Origin: Diaporthe sp. PMI_573
Taxonomy: Eukaryota > Ascomycota > Sordariomycetes > Diaporthales > Diaporthaceae
Assembly (NCBI GenBank): GCA_021399435.1
Contig: JAJTUP010000033.1
Coordinates: forward strand, 124,001-188,000
Reading direction: 5' to 3'
Length of the DNA stretch: 64,000 nucleotides
The position numbers and the translations under genes are program-made. Below, piece after piece: positions 12,091-22,502 of the stretch (its first letter is position 1; every line of letters starts with the position of its first letter). The notes below the pieces were generated by a model. The model saw nothing but the letters and a program-made list of their open reading frames with translations, made no database searches and was not told the origin of the DNA.

Positions 12091-12731
12091 TCGACCGCAG
12101 GAAATGGGCGATGATGGCTTCCTATCTCCTGGGCTGCAGCCTAGCCAGATCCAGCACCCTTTTTGTTGACTTTCCTAATCTTTGAGGGGGGTAAATGCGC
12201 ACACGGTCCCGTGTCCTCGAGACCCCAGGTCCTCGAGACCCCAGCACCGGCACATTTGCAGACATGGAGGACGAACGCATCAAAGGCGTTGGCAAAAGGG
12301 AGCGCGCAGTTGCGCTTGCGGCACCATTTGATTGTTGTTTTTGGAACCTTGACGGCGGGTAAACTCTCGACACTTGGATGAATGAGAGTTGACAGGAATC
12401 ATGCTCACTCTCACCAGCAAGCCAGGGCTACTCATTGGGATTCAACTGGGCCCTTCACGCGACTGGGGCGAGGCAGAACCAACTCTTCTGCATAGAATGT
12501 TTGGGCGGAGAATCAAGGGCGGCATGTTGAGCGAACAATTTGGCTTCTAGCTTCAGACCCAAATTAGCGCCATGGTGGGTGCGAACTAATACCAAGAGGA
12601 AGAATCGTCACTGAAGATAGGAGGTTAAGCCAAGAAGAAGAAAAAATACATGAATCAAGTAGCTTCTCATTACAACTCGTATTCTCTCATGCGATCGTGA
12701 GCTACCAAAACAAGACGAGCAGTCCTCGACA
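12091..12731. other. Intergenic between convergent 3' ends
   Basis: It separates the convergent rec8 and Rab escort protein genes. It includes a duplicated GAGACCCCAG/GTCCTCGAGACC word near 12215-12245. No gene is seen. Confidence 0.6.
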
Positions 12732-14540
12732 TTATTCGCAGTCGTCGTCATCAGCTCCTTCTCTGTCTGTGAAGATCATATACTCGGCCAGAGTCTCCTC
12801 TGACACCTCGCGCCCCATGGCTTTTACCCAAGCCTGGTGGACGGGATCGAGCATCGAGTCTTCCAGTGCAAGAGAGACGGGCGACGGCGGGAACTCGAAG
12901 ATGCGCTGCTCTCCCGCAAGAGAGTTGGCGCTAGCAGATTGTTGCTCGTAATAGAGTTGGTATAGCACCTGCGCCTTAGAGGAGACCTCGGAGCAGAGAG
13001 CGGCCAGCAGCAAGTCAACACTGCTTTCGAGAAGAGACTTGGATTCTGGAGTGTGGATGGTGCTGAGGTAGAGGATGCCTTTTCGGTCACCAGCGTTAGC
13101 AATCTTGTATGTCTTCAAGGGAGCTGAGAATAACTGGGCATGGGTGTGATCATCAGAAGTAAGAGTTTCTTAACTTCATGGCTGTTGCTCAGGCAATGTA
13201 GATAAGGATTAAATGATTTTTCATCATGAAAGTGCGAGGGCCGGGGAATCATGGGGCGTAGCTTACTTTGCCCAGCTGGGCATTCGCCCGTATCGCTCGA
13301 GTGTGCGCTGGCATAAATCGGGTACGTTGACTCGGACCCCCCGCTGGTTTTCACCGATCTGGGCGGCAAGGCAATGACTGCCACCGCGGGCGTTGGGGCT
13401 CCCTCTAATGTCGGCTCGAACAGTGACCCAAGCGGCGATCCGATGATAGCAACCAGCCTGCTGACCTTGATACCTTTGACAGCAGGGACTTCAGGCCCTC
13501 CGAACAGCGTCTTCGTCTTGACCACTGTGCCCTCCGAGAGCTCTAGCTCAACTTCTCCACCTGTGCCGTCGCCTCTGATCTCCTTGATGCCAGTGCCAAG
13601 CATGTAGACACCGCCGCCTACCGCACCGGCCCGGCATCCGACCTGCGCGATCTCAGAGCCTCCACCCCACTTGGGGTAGACGGCAGCAAAGCCAGGCCCG
13701 AACAGGCCCATCGACGTCATGTGCCGATGGATCGTTGCCAACCCGTCCTTGGTGCTGATACGTCCATCGAGCGACAGCGTCAAGGTGATGATGTACGTTT
13801 GCAAGCCTTCGTCCAAGCCCAGCTTCCCCGAGAGCAGTTCAGCGAGTGGCCTGTCGGCATACTCCTGCCACTGCGGGAGGGTCGCCTCTTCCTCATATGA
13901 CAAGACGAGCTTCAGAAACTTCATGAGCTGCCGCTTCACCCGAGCGGAGAGGTCTGTGGAGGAGAAGACATCCTCGCGGGTGGAGGGTATCCGTGCCAGG
14001 GTCGGCGTCGCGGCCGGCCCAGAGGCTGGCCCAGAGGCTGGCTTGAACATGAAGAAGGACCCGACGGCCAGGAACTCCAGCTGCCGGTAGCATCGGGAGG
14101 AGACCAGCTGGGAGAGGAGCTTGGAGTTCGCGTGGACGATCTGGGATGAGAGGGAGAGGGCGTAGGCGCGCGGGAAGGAGAGCTTGACGCCCGAGCCGGG
14201 GACTTCGTCTGGCCTGGTCACGGCGGCAGCGGTGAAGAGCGAAGATGAAGGTGCTTGAGCAATCTCTGAGGCCCAAGCATCGGCTTCCTGAAGGCTGAGG
14301 GCTGCTTCCGGTCCACCGTAGTACTCATTGGGGTCTATGTGGAGGATCTTCTTGTCTGACCGGGAGAGGGCTCTTCATGGGGGAGCAAGACTAGGTTAGT
14401 TAGATGGGCTTCCTGACGTTTTGCCCAGCAGGGACGAGTTCAACCTGAAGAGACTAGACTACTCACAATGCCAGGAGTGACTGCTGCAGGCCTGTGCCGC
14501 AGATGACCACGTCCCAGGGCGTCTCGCTCAGCGACTCCAT
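12732..14540 (-). CDS. Rab escort protein (Rab geranylgeranyltransferase component A, Mrs6/REP type), 3 exons
   Basis: Exons 14540..14467, 14372..13267 and 13123..12732 join to 523 residues. The N-terminus WDVVICGTGLQQSLLALALS then KILHIDPNEYYGG is the Rossmann-like sequence-conserved region 1 of the GDI/REP family. Later blocks (PRAYALSLSSQIVHANSKLL, GVYMLGTG, HSSDTGECPAGQ, ILYLST) fit the family. REP presents newly made Rab GTPases to geranylgeranyltransferase II and delivers them to membranes. The TDLSARVKRQLMKFLKLVLSYEEE insert and its length above the usual 440-460 residues favour REP over GDI. Intron 2 is GTAAGC...CTCAG in phase 1. The last exon ends in an acidic tail, whereas a prenylation motif is absent, as expected. 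Confidence 0.85.
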
Positions 14541-15136
14541 GATGGCTGCGGTGCAGTCACGTTGGTGGTTGGGAAGAAAATTTGCTCAAAGACGAAGCTG
14601 TCGTTGAAAAAGGCTGCAGGTCGAGCCTGCAGGCAGCGGGGGCGCGAGCTCTACCGGAGCGCCTAATTTTCCGCCGCAGGGGCCTAGCGCGCCAACTCCT
14701 GGAGAAGATTCTGGTGCAGAGAGGCTCTTCCTTTTTCCTCCCCCTCTTTTTCTACATCCGCCCAGCAAGGTACAGTTGCCTACTACTGCGATAGACAGCA
14801 TTTCGTCCTTACAAGTTTCCTTTCATTAGGCAGCTTCATGCTGGGCGGTAGACCGAAACTTCCGCCTGTATCTACTGCTCTTGATTCTCAACGTGATAGA
14901 GCGGTTCGAAAGGTTCGCGAGACATTTATCTCTTCAGTCATCCATCCGTGCATCGTCATTCAATGGCCCAAGGGCTTCCCGGGAGAGGCGCACACGGTCA
15001 CAGGCCGGGCCTAACCTGGGGATTTTCCGGGCCTCGTTTGTAGCTGTGTTTATATGAGTGACCTGAGTGTTTAGTGTCGTGAAGCTCTTGGGTACTAGTC
15101 TCATCACCTTGCGAGCAGTACTTGGCCCAAAAGCAA
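14541..15136. promoter_or_regulatory. Divergent promoter region (Rab escort protein / alpha-beta hydrolase)
   Basis: Transcription diverges from this 596-bp spacer. It contains a pyrimidine-rich tract near 14725-14755 and GATA/TATC words near 14792 and 14868. No TATA box was assigned. Confidence 0.4.
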
Positions 15137-16300
15137 ATGGACTTCAAGATGGATAGCCGTACAGGCAGGTCCACCGTAAGTACGGCCCTGATCTGCCTAC
15201 CCGCAGCTCTCATCTTGCGGCACCTCCTCTTCCCAGCACGTACGGGCAAGACCATCAAGGCACCGAAGCAGACGGCCTTGTCTCCTGCCCCACCGACGGG
15301 ATTCCCGTCTCCTCCCTATCCTCCTGATGCCCTCCCGGGTAGCCGCGATGTCCCGACTCCGTACGGCAACATCCACGTCTTCGAGTTCGGCCCGTCAGAT
15401 GGCGAGAAGGTCTTGTTTCTCCACGGCTTGTCGACGCCTTGCGTGTCTGGCTCCAAGACCACAGTCGCCCTCGCCAGCAAGGGCTATCGAGTGATGCTTT
15501 TCGACCTCTTCGGCCGTGGCTGGTCGGACGCACCAGACCCCGAGGACGTCAATTATGACGAGAGACTGTTTGTGAGCCAGATCACGATGGTCCTTGCAAG
15601 CTCCGAGGTTGGCTGGACGGGCAATGCTATGGTGGGAGGCAACGGGGGTTTCCACATCATCGGGTACTCGTTTGGTGGAGGCCTGGCTGTTAATTTTGCA
15701 AGCTGGTTTCCGCACTTGGTCCGGTCATTAGTCTTGGTCGCCCCGACAGGCCTCCAGAGGCGGAGTGATATCAGCTGGCCCGAGCGCCTTCTCAACGCGA
15801 GATTCAGGCTGACCGAAATCCTGCTTCAAAACTGGTACCGGCGCCGAACTAAGCCCAAGTACACGGCCACAGAGGAGGGCAGTAACAAGACTGGTGACCC
15901 GTGGAGCGACGCGATCATATCACCGACCCTACTTCAAGTCACGGCAGCATCGATTCTGTCATGGCAGCTGTGCTACCACGAGGGTTTCGTACCGGCCGTG
16001 ATCAGCACCTTGCGATACGGCCCTATGTATGAGCGGTACGGCGACTGGGAAAAATTGGGAGCCCTGCTATCTGCCAGAAGGGAGAATACCCATCTGCCAG
16101 GCCTCTTCGGCGGGAAGGTGCTGTTTATCCTCGGCTCCGCTGACCAGATCGTGCGGGAGGATAAGATCATGCCAGATATAGAAGGAATTGTTGGTGGCGA
16201 CGCTTGCCAGGTGGAGGTGTTGGATGCTGGCCATGAGCTTGGTATCACCAAAGGTACCGAGGTGGCAGAGGTTGCAGACAAATTCTGGAAAGCGTCTTAG
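15137..16300 (+). CDS. Alpha/beta hydrolase, membrane-anchored
   Basis: A single exon of 387 residues. After a short basic start, residues about 14-32 form a hydrophobic anchor, followed by a Pro-rich linker. The core is a classic alpha/beta hydrolase: LFLHGLSTP oxyanion segment (about 93-101), FDLFGRGWSD, nucleophile elbow GYSFGG with Ser178, acid Asp336 in LGSADQIV, and His366 in DAGHELG. The triad is complete, so a serine hydrolase or lipase-like esterase is expected; the substrate cannot be told. The ATG at 15137 was chosen because no ATG precedes it in frame. A second ATG lies four codons later. The 3' end faces the convergent methyltransferase gene, 170 bp away. Confidence 0.85.
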   Translation: MDFKMDSRTGRSTVSTALICLPAALILRHLLFPARTGKTIKAPKQTALSPAPPTGFPSPPYPPDALPGSRDVPTPYGNIHVFEFGPSDGEKVLFLHGLSTPCVSGSKTTVALASKGYRVMLFDLFGRGWSDAPDPEDVNYDERLFVSQITMVLASSEVGWTGNAMVGGNGGFHIIGYSFGGGLAVNFASWFPHLVRSLVLVAPTGLQRRSDISWPERLLNARFRLTEILLQNWYRRRTKPKYTATEEGSNKTGDPWSDAIISPTLLQVTAASILSWQLCYHEGFVPAVISTLRYGPMYERYGDWEKLGALLSARRENTHLPGLFGGKVLFILGSADQIVREDKIMPDIEGIVGGDACQVEVLDAGHELGITKGTEVAEVADKFWKAS

Positions 16301-16469
16301 AGGTTGGGACTACTGTGATCGGAGGGGGGGGGGTTCAGCTAGCATCACCCCCAATTTCCCCTTTGTATGGTTTCCTCCCATACACAACGTACCTAATGTA
16401 TTATCTGGTTAGTCTTGCCTTCAAATATCGTACTCCGATTGAAACCGTTGTGTTCCATGTTCTTCCAAC

Positions 16470-18127
16470 TCACATTGGCATATACCAGCGTATCCCTGGG
16501 TCTTGGACGTCTTCCTTGGCCTTCTCACTCAGCTCATCCACCTCCGAAGACGACAGCTCCCCGGCAGCGGCAAGGAGCTGCTTGAAGCTGTCGATGGCAC
16601 CCATACGGAAGATGTTTGCAAAATAGGAGCCCAGAAGTTTCGCCTTGCTGTCCTTGGGCCAGGAGCCGCCAGGAATGTGGATCACCTGCTCGCGGACGTC
16701 GACGAACCCGGCCTCCGTGAGCTGCTGCTTGTACAGGCGCGCCTTCTTTAGGTCACGGCCGCATTTTGCCGCGCCCGCAGCCACCAGCTGGCACCAGCGC
16801 CACAGGGCAGTGCCCTCGAGGGCGTCATCGTCTGGAACGCCGTGTGGGTTGAAGCCACCTTCTTGAAACTCGATCCAACCCCCAGCCGTTAGACCGTCGA
16901 GCGTCCTGCGCATCACGGTCGTGACATCGTTAAAACATGCCGTCATTCCCCGCAGGTGAACATAGTCGAATTTATGAGGCTACATATGACGTTAGTCCTG
17001 CTACGGGCCCTGAAGTGATGCGTCTGGAACATTCCAAAACATGAAAGACAGTGATCCGTAGAAGGAGAAGAATGGTACTGACAAACAGCCCTGTCATATA
17101 TCAGATCAGCCGATTCCACTGTGTGGTTCATATCTCGGGTCGAGCTCAGCTGCCTGGCGAGTTTCCTGGGTGCACAGATGGAACGAAGGAAAGCATTTGA
17201 CATTGCCAGACAGAAATGAAAATTAAAGTCTAACTTACAGTCCTGCAGTTCCGAGTTCTCCATCACAAATTGGCAATTCGGCATCCAAGACAATGGCTGT
17301 ATCAAGCTGAGATCTGTCCCAGTGACTTGACAAGTTGGATTTTCCTCGGCTGTCCCAGGAAAGACGTTCAGCGGACTGCTCGAAACTAAAACTCGATCGT
17401 AGCCTGTATTGGCGAAGCCTACCGAATTGCAAAGCCCAGATGCCTGTGCCAGTTCCGACTTCGAAGGTGCGAGTGTCAGCAGGGTCCCGACAAGGTCGGT
17501 CATTTGGACGACGGCATACTGTCAAGTGCATGTTCTGGTTCCCGTAATGGAGCCGCGGCAAGCCTGTCATCAAGCATAAGGCGGTAAAGGGCATGAGAGA
17601 AGTCTGAGTGCCGTATTAGCTCGCCGGTGCTATGAATTGGTCGGCAAGATGTACTGAAGCCTACCAAGTCGATGTTGCTCAGCCTTCATGTCTCCCATGT
17701 TAGTCTTGAATTGATCTTTGATTTGATGCATACATAGACGATGGGGGCTCACACGATCGTTCGGAAGCATGCATTCTTCTTACATTTGTTAGATGCAGCT
17801 ATGCGAGGTTTGAACACATGAAGCAGGTCTCGGCTTCCTCACCACCAGGCATGTATCCTTGATATGTTCGGCCGTCCTCTCCGACACAGGAGTGCGGATT
17901 AGCGATTGTGCCATCTCCGCTTCTGCCAGCATAGATTAGACTTGGCTGCTGGGCTGTGAGATGCAAAACACCCACATCGTTTCGGTTTCCGTGCCATCAT
18001 CTGACGGAGTTCTGGGATCTCCTTGGTATGATATCTGCGGAAGACTATCTGCGGTCATTCGGGCATACTTGTGAGGATCCGTGGGTAGGAGGAGCGATCT
18101 CGTGGGTGGACTATGCTGCTTAGACAT
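16470..18127 (-). CDS. LaeA-like SAM-dependent methyltransferase, 9 exons
   Basis: Exons 18127..17976, 17922..17843, 17775..17753, 17683..17665, 17603..17520, 17458..17423, 17349..17239, 17090..17083 and 16979..16470 join in frame to 340 residues. The spliced protein shows GRTYQGYMPGG, MLPNDRAEQHRLD, motif I LDIGTGTGIWALQF (about 118-131), TGTDLSLIQP, PHKFDYVHLRGM and GGWIEFQE, all in the order of the fungal LaeA/TAM-like family. These are cytosolic or nuclear methyltransferases, and LaeA itself controls secondary metabolism. Many paralogues have unknown substrates, so a regulatory role is not claimed. Oddities: nine exons in a 1.6-kb gene, one of only 8 nt with a GTCAGT donor downstream. The 8-nt exon is needed to give DWLFPHKFDY. 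The gene is divergent from the sulfotransferase gene. Confidence 0.8.
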
Positions 18128-18513
18128 CGTGACCCGTTTTCTGTACCAGTAAGTAAATAAGAGATTTCAGTCTCTCATCGGCTTGCTGGCTCTGCTTGGC
18201 GCGGGAGGTGAGAATACGAAGGCCTATGCAGCCTGACAACCCGCGAGGTGAGAACAAAGGCATCTCGTTAGGCGAGCAGTCTAGCTCGGCTGGGTTACCG
18301 GAAAGGGGACACGAGCCAGCAACTACAGATTGTGCAGCATTCCAGTGTCCTGTGCGCACGGCTGCATATTTACAAGCGTGGCGAGATCGACATGACTATC
18401 TCTGAAGCCAGCGCTCCTTTATATGGGTAGAATTTGGGAAGGCACCGACGCCCTCACCTCTAGCTGCGCGCGTTTTGCACTGCCGCAGCACGGTGAACAA
18501 ACAAGGAGACACA
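18128..18513. promoter_or_regulatory. Bidirectional promoter with three GAGGTGAG boxes
   Basis: This 386-bp spacer separates the starts of the LaeA-like methyltransferase (-) and the sulfotransferase-like gene (+). The octamer GAGGTGAG occurs at 18205-18212 and 18245-18252, both followed by AA, and inverted as CTCACCTC at 18453-18460. It is a candidate shared factor-binding site; the binding factor is unknown. Confidence 0.4.
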
Positions 18514-19530
18514 ATGGGCGGCATTCCATCTAAGCCCGGTGACCCATCGAGACCACTCGAGGTCATTGGAGCAGGATTCTCACGAACAGGCACAATGTCG
18601 ATGCAACTCGCCTTGGAGGAACTCCTTCGAGGCCCCGTCAGTAAGATTGTCTCATCTGTCCTGCACAGTCTGAATCCCACTGACCTTCACGATCCAAGTG
18701 CATGGCGCAACGCACATCCTGTTCCGCGAAGACTGTGAGCTGCACCCTTCAAGAATGTTGGCCGCAGCAGGCCCACAGAGCTGACGCAGCTTGCCCGCCG
18801 CACCTCAGCCTTCGGGAAGAAATGGACCCAGGTCTACGAGGCCCGCGAGGCGGGAGAAAAGGCCAGGACCCTTAAGCTGCTGCGCGAGCTGGTGGCAGGG
18901 TTCGCGGGTGTCACAGATCTCCCGGCCATCGACTTCGTCCCGGAGCTCCTGGAGCTCTATCCGGACGCCAAGGTCGTGCTCGTCACACGCGACCGGACCA
19001 GGTGGTGGGAGAGCTTCGGAAAGGTCCTGAACATGGCGCAGTTGCGGTTCCTGTCCTTGCTCGCGGCCCCGATGCCCGGCCTGCGGTGGTTCCCAGGGAC
19101 TGTAGTCCACTGGCACAGGGGGGCGTCGAGGCTGATGGAGGAGGAAAAGGGCCCCGGGACGCCCCTTGGACCAGGTGAGTCGGGCTGATCTGCCGAGTGG
19201 GACATGTGAGGTGTGGATGGAACCGACAGGGCTCGACTGACCATGATTCTGCATCTGCCATTAGAGCTTATAGAGCTCCACAATGCTAGGGTCAAGTCGG
19301 CGGTCCCACCTGACCAATTGCTGGTAATGAGCATGAAGGAGGGCTGGGAACCCCTTGTCCGATTTTTGGGTAAAGAGACCCCAGCGAAGCCGTTCCCTCG
19401 CGTCAACGATGCTGAGGCTGCTGAGGTGGTGGCCAATGGAATCATGGTGAAGTGCCTGCTTGTATGGGCTGGCTTATTTGCAACAGGGGGCTTAGGGATC
19501 TATGCGGCGAGGTGTTTGATCAAGCGGTAG
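18514..19530 (+). CDS. Sulfotransferase-fold P-loop protein with C-terminal membrane helix, 4 exons
   Basis: Exons 18514-18640, 18699-18734, 18809-19174 and 19265-19530 give 264 residues. Residues 19-30 (GAGFSRTGTMSM) are the PAPS-binding-type P-loop of the fungal/animal Sulfotransfer_4 family. VMHGATHILFREDSFGKKW, AGFAGVTDLPAIDF, KVVLVTRD and EGWEPLVRFLG follow in the usual order. The third exon is taken from the CTCAG at 18808, because this restores REDSFGKKW; an earlier AG would create a stop. Family members are predicted sulfotransferases, and few have known substrates. Unusually, the C-terminus carries a 20-residue hydrophobic helix followed by a basic end, suggesting a tail-anchored membrane protein. 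It is divergent from a methyltransferase gene, and a shared pathway is possible but unproven. Confidence 0.8.
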
Positions 19531-20070
19531 TCAAGCAATACTTTTCTCGGGTGTGCGCTACTCGGTCACATCATCTGTGTAGTGAGCAGTGCTCACTGCC
19601 CAATATCGGTATATGAAATCACCCGTAGGATAAAACCCTGATTTCCGTCGGCCTCTCAACCTCCTACCTCTTAACCCTCCTACCTCCCTATATCCTAACC
19701 TCTTGCCTCTTGCATGATAAACTCTTATTAGGCCACTTCCAAATAGAAGACACTATACAGAATAATCTATAGGATAAACTTTCACGGGGTAATTAAGCTA
19801 AAGGGGCTCAACAATGACGTTTTGAATCCTTTGATTAATGTGGCCATGTTACTGTAACAATGTATGTGATGGTGGTAGCACAGGTCGGCTCTCGTGTCAC
19901 CAGAGGCCTGGGCTGCATCCTTTTGATGGGTATGAACTCCCTCCAGTTGGGTGTCATTACCAAGGGGGTATCCTGTCCTTAATTGTCCACATCTACTTCT
20001 GCGTGCACCTGAGAAAGACGCGACGTAGGGTCCTCATCTCGACCTGCTTGATTTCCCCTCCAAAGTAGCC
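19531..20070. other. Intergenic between convergent 3' ends, with repeat debris
   Basis: No gene. A CT-rich degenerate repeat of CCTACCTCTTAACC-like words lies at about 19655-19715. AT-rich sequence and copy B of the dispersed repeat follow. Confidence 0.5.
19780..19880 (+). repeat. Degenerate dispersed repeat, copy B
   Basis: This is the partner of the 7877-7990 sequence. It has the same series of conserved words (GGGGTAA, GGGGCTC, AATGACG, TGTGGCC, TTACTGTAACAATG, ATGTGATG), with different spacing in places. Confidence 0.35.
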
Positions 20071-21132
20071 TCAGGCCAATGCCTGCTGAATATTTCCCCA
20101 TCTGCTCTCCGCCATCTCGGCGATCTCTCGGATGTCTTTGGGGCCCAACACCCTTCCACCACTCTTGGATATCCCTCGTATCCTCGTCTCGCCGGTTGTG
20201 CGATCTACCACGACAGTAACGCTCTCGTCGCACAAGCTTTCCTCCAGCCTATCCGGGTCAACCAGCACAAAAGACCTGCTCTGACCGACGACGTCCGCCT
20301 CCCTCTCGTTGAGCACGGCAGCCGTGCATGCGATGGGCAGCCCGCGAACATTCAGGGCTTTGCTGTCGGTCCGGGAGCACAGCACCATCTCCCTGTCTGG
20401 GTCCCACCACGCCCGCGGCAGCTTCGTGTCCCTCAGCGCCGCTAGTATGGCGATCCAGGCCGCGTCGAAAGGGTTGCCGTCGAACGACACGAACAGCACG
20501 TCAATGTACAGCACCCAGTAGGCTTTGATTTCGGGCTCCTGCTGCTGGTCGTCGGCGCCGCCCTCCCCCCCCAACATCCTGTCGTCCTCGCCGTCTTCGA
20601 GGCTCGGCGGCTTGTACCACACCCTCAGGTCCTCGGAGTCCAGCAGACCAGTGCCGTGCAGCAGCGAGTACACCCTCGTGCTCAGGGTCTGCGCAAGGGT
20701 CGTGGGCGGCACGCCGGGCAGGAACTGCGGCGCGCAGCCCGTGGCAAGCTCGATGTTGGGCACCAGCAGGTCGTAGTCCCGCAGCTCCCTGGCGCCCTCC
20801 TCCCTCACCTCGGCGTCCCTGTCCTCTACCGCCTCCAGCTCCGGCTTGCTCTTGGGCCTCCGCCAGTGCGGGATGCTTGTGGTCGGCAGGAGCTCCCCTC
20901 GTACACCGCAGATGACGCTTGTGTCGCCGATCCTCACCATGGCGCTACCGTGGGCGTGTGAAAGTGACGAGGCGTTTATGTTGAGTGGTCGGGCGTGGTG
21001 CGGCGCGCGGCCGTTTGTCCGCGTTGGTTTGGCTGTGGCGGCATGGCTGGGTGGTTGGAGGTTGGCGAGAAGGAAGGGGTGGGGGGAGAGTTTGGCGAAG
21101 GTCTGCGGCGTGAAGGTGGTCGAGGGGGTCAT
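20071..21132 (-). CDS. rrp43: Exosome complex RNase PH-like subunit Rrp43
   Basis: A single exon of 353 residues. The N-terminus TFAKLSPHPFLLANL, then RPLNINASSLSHAHGSAMVRIGDTSVICGVRGE, is the RNase PH fold of an Rrp43/EXOSC8-type exosome ring subunit. FVSFDGNPFDAAWIAILAAL and a final RIRGISKSGGR complete the two-half fold. The nine-subunit exosome core degrades and trims RNA from the 3' end in nucleus and cytosol; this ring subunit is structural in eukaryotes. Fungal-specific charged inserts lie near residues 85-115 and 165-195. ATG 21132 is the only ATG before the domain. Rrp42 or Rrp45 are the alternatives; the NASSLSHAHGSAMVR wording favours Rrp43. The gene is divergent from the small gene at 22.0 kb. 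Confidence 0.82.
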   Translation of the reverse strand: MTPSTTFTPQTFAKLSPHPFLLANLQPPSHAATAKPTRTNGRAPHHARPLNINASSLSHAHGSAMVRIGDTSVICGVRGELLPTTSIPHWRRPKSKPELEAVEDRDAEVREEGARELRDYDLLVPNIELATGCAPQFLPGVPPTTLAQTLSTRVYSLLHGTGLLDSEDLRVWYKPPSLEDGEDDRMLGGEGGADDQQQEPEIKAYWVLYIDVLFVSFDGNPFDAAWIAILAALRDTKLPRAWWDPDREMVLCSRTDSKALNVRGLPIACTAAVLNEREADVVGQSRSFVLVDPDRLEESLCDESVTVVVDRTTGETRIRGISKSGGRVLGPKDIREIAEMAESRWGNIQQALA

Positions 21133-22006
21133 CGTGAGTCGTTCGAGGCCCCGGATGGGCTGTGATATCAAGCCTTGTGTGTGCCGCTGGGATGTGCTGC
21201 TATGAAATGCTGGGCATTTGGCGGGCGTGGACACGCGCGAGGCAGACCGTGGTACTCGGTACCGGCTTGGACTTTCCACGGCCAAATTTTCGCCCTCAGC
21301 CTTGGCGGGGCAGGCGACAGACTGGCAAATGATGCATTAGCGGGCATGCAAGGCCTGGAGCTACCCCGCGGCCCCCTGTCAGCTAGCTAGCTGGGAGCTT
21401 GAGTGCAGCACCTCAAGTGACGTCTTCAGCCGGCAGAGCCTCAATATCGCTTCGGCGCCTCTATTCCAATTACCACGCCCGGTCCACCTGTCCTCGGTAC
21501 TGGCTCTGGTGCAGAACAGCCACCAACAGATGCACCTCCCGCGAAGACCTTATCCTCTGGGAAGTTTACATCATGCCTCGTGGAAGCCAATGGATCTCGT
21601 GGGAAAAAAGTATTCCAAAAATGGCCACCGTACCTGAGGCCTACTATGTAGATATGACGTAGAGCTCCAGTGTTTTATATTCGGTCCTGCAGCCCAACCC
21701 TCTGCACTGGACAGCGGTGATATTCCCAGGTACGTGGATGACCCTCCATGACGGAAGGTCTGAGGGCAAGCCAGGCTAGGCTGGTTGTCAGATTTTCAAA
21801 GCGATATGACGTAGACAGTCCAAGGTGGGATGGGCGGCCAGCTATATCAATGTGCACGATGGTGATGAAGACGCAGGTTTGTTTCTTCTTCCCATCATCT
21901 ACCAACTCTTAATCATTCCAGACTTGCTGTATACTCATTCAAGAACGGACAACCTTTTCACTACTCTCAACTTGTGGCACCAAATTTCTCTTTCACAACC
22001 ATCACC
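21133..22006. promoter_or_regulatory. Divergent promoter region (rrp43 / small charged protein gene)
   Basis: An 874-bp spacer. The last roughly 130 bp before 22007 is CT-rich with CAACCATCACC just before the ATG, as expected for a fungal 5' leader. No other element was assigned. Confidence 0.4.
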
Positions 22007-22502
22007 ATGACTGGCACATCCTCTATAGGCCCCATCAGCGTCAACGGCGCCGGTGACCAGCGCAACGTCAAGAACTCGGAGCTCCAGCAGCGCGAGCCCT
22101 ACGAGGAGGGCAAGGTCAACTCTCACGACACCAACGACTCCAGTAAGACGACTCCTCCAGCTTTACTTTTGCTTGTCTGATGTGTACTGATGAAGACCAT
22201 AGAGGACCAGCGCTCCATCGCCAACCGTCTGGCGGCTGAGGAGAAGAAGGACGATGAGCCCAAAGACGACAAGGAGACCGCACTGTCCAAGAAGGACCCT
22301 ACACTTCCCGTATGTTCAAGCTAGAACCATGCTTTTGAATTCCAACCGCATGGTGCTGACACAGGTGCAATAGGCCAAGTTCCACGGCAACGAGCCCTCC
22401 AGAGGCGCGAAGATTGACGCTGAGCTCCAGGCTGAGGAGGAAGAGACCATCAACAAGAAGAAGGCCGGCAAGACTGACAGCATGCCTGGCAAGAAGAACT
22501 AA
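22007..22502 (+). CDS. Small hydrophilic conserved-type protein, 3 exons
   Basis: Exons 22007-22142, 22203-22309 and 22374-22502 join to 123 residues. Donors are GTAAGA and GTATGT, acceptors CATAG and AATAG. The protein is rich in Glu, Lys, Asp and Asn, with no hydrophobic segment, and contains ISVNGAGDQRNVKNSELQQREPY, an AEEKKDDEPKDDKE acidic/basic stretch and ALSKKDPTLPAKFHGN. It looks intrinsically disordered. Exon frames join cleanly and the composition is uniform across exons, so it is very probably a real gene. I do not recognise a characterised family and assign no function. It is preceded by a CT-rich leader and followed by the 10.5-kb sparse region. Confidence 0.72.
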
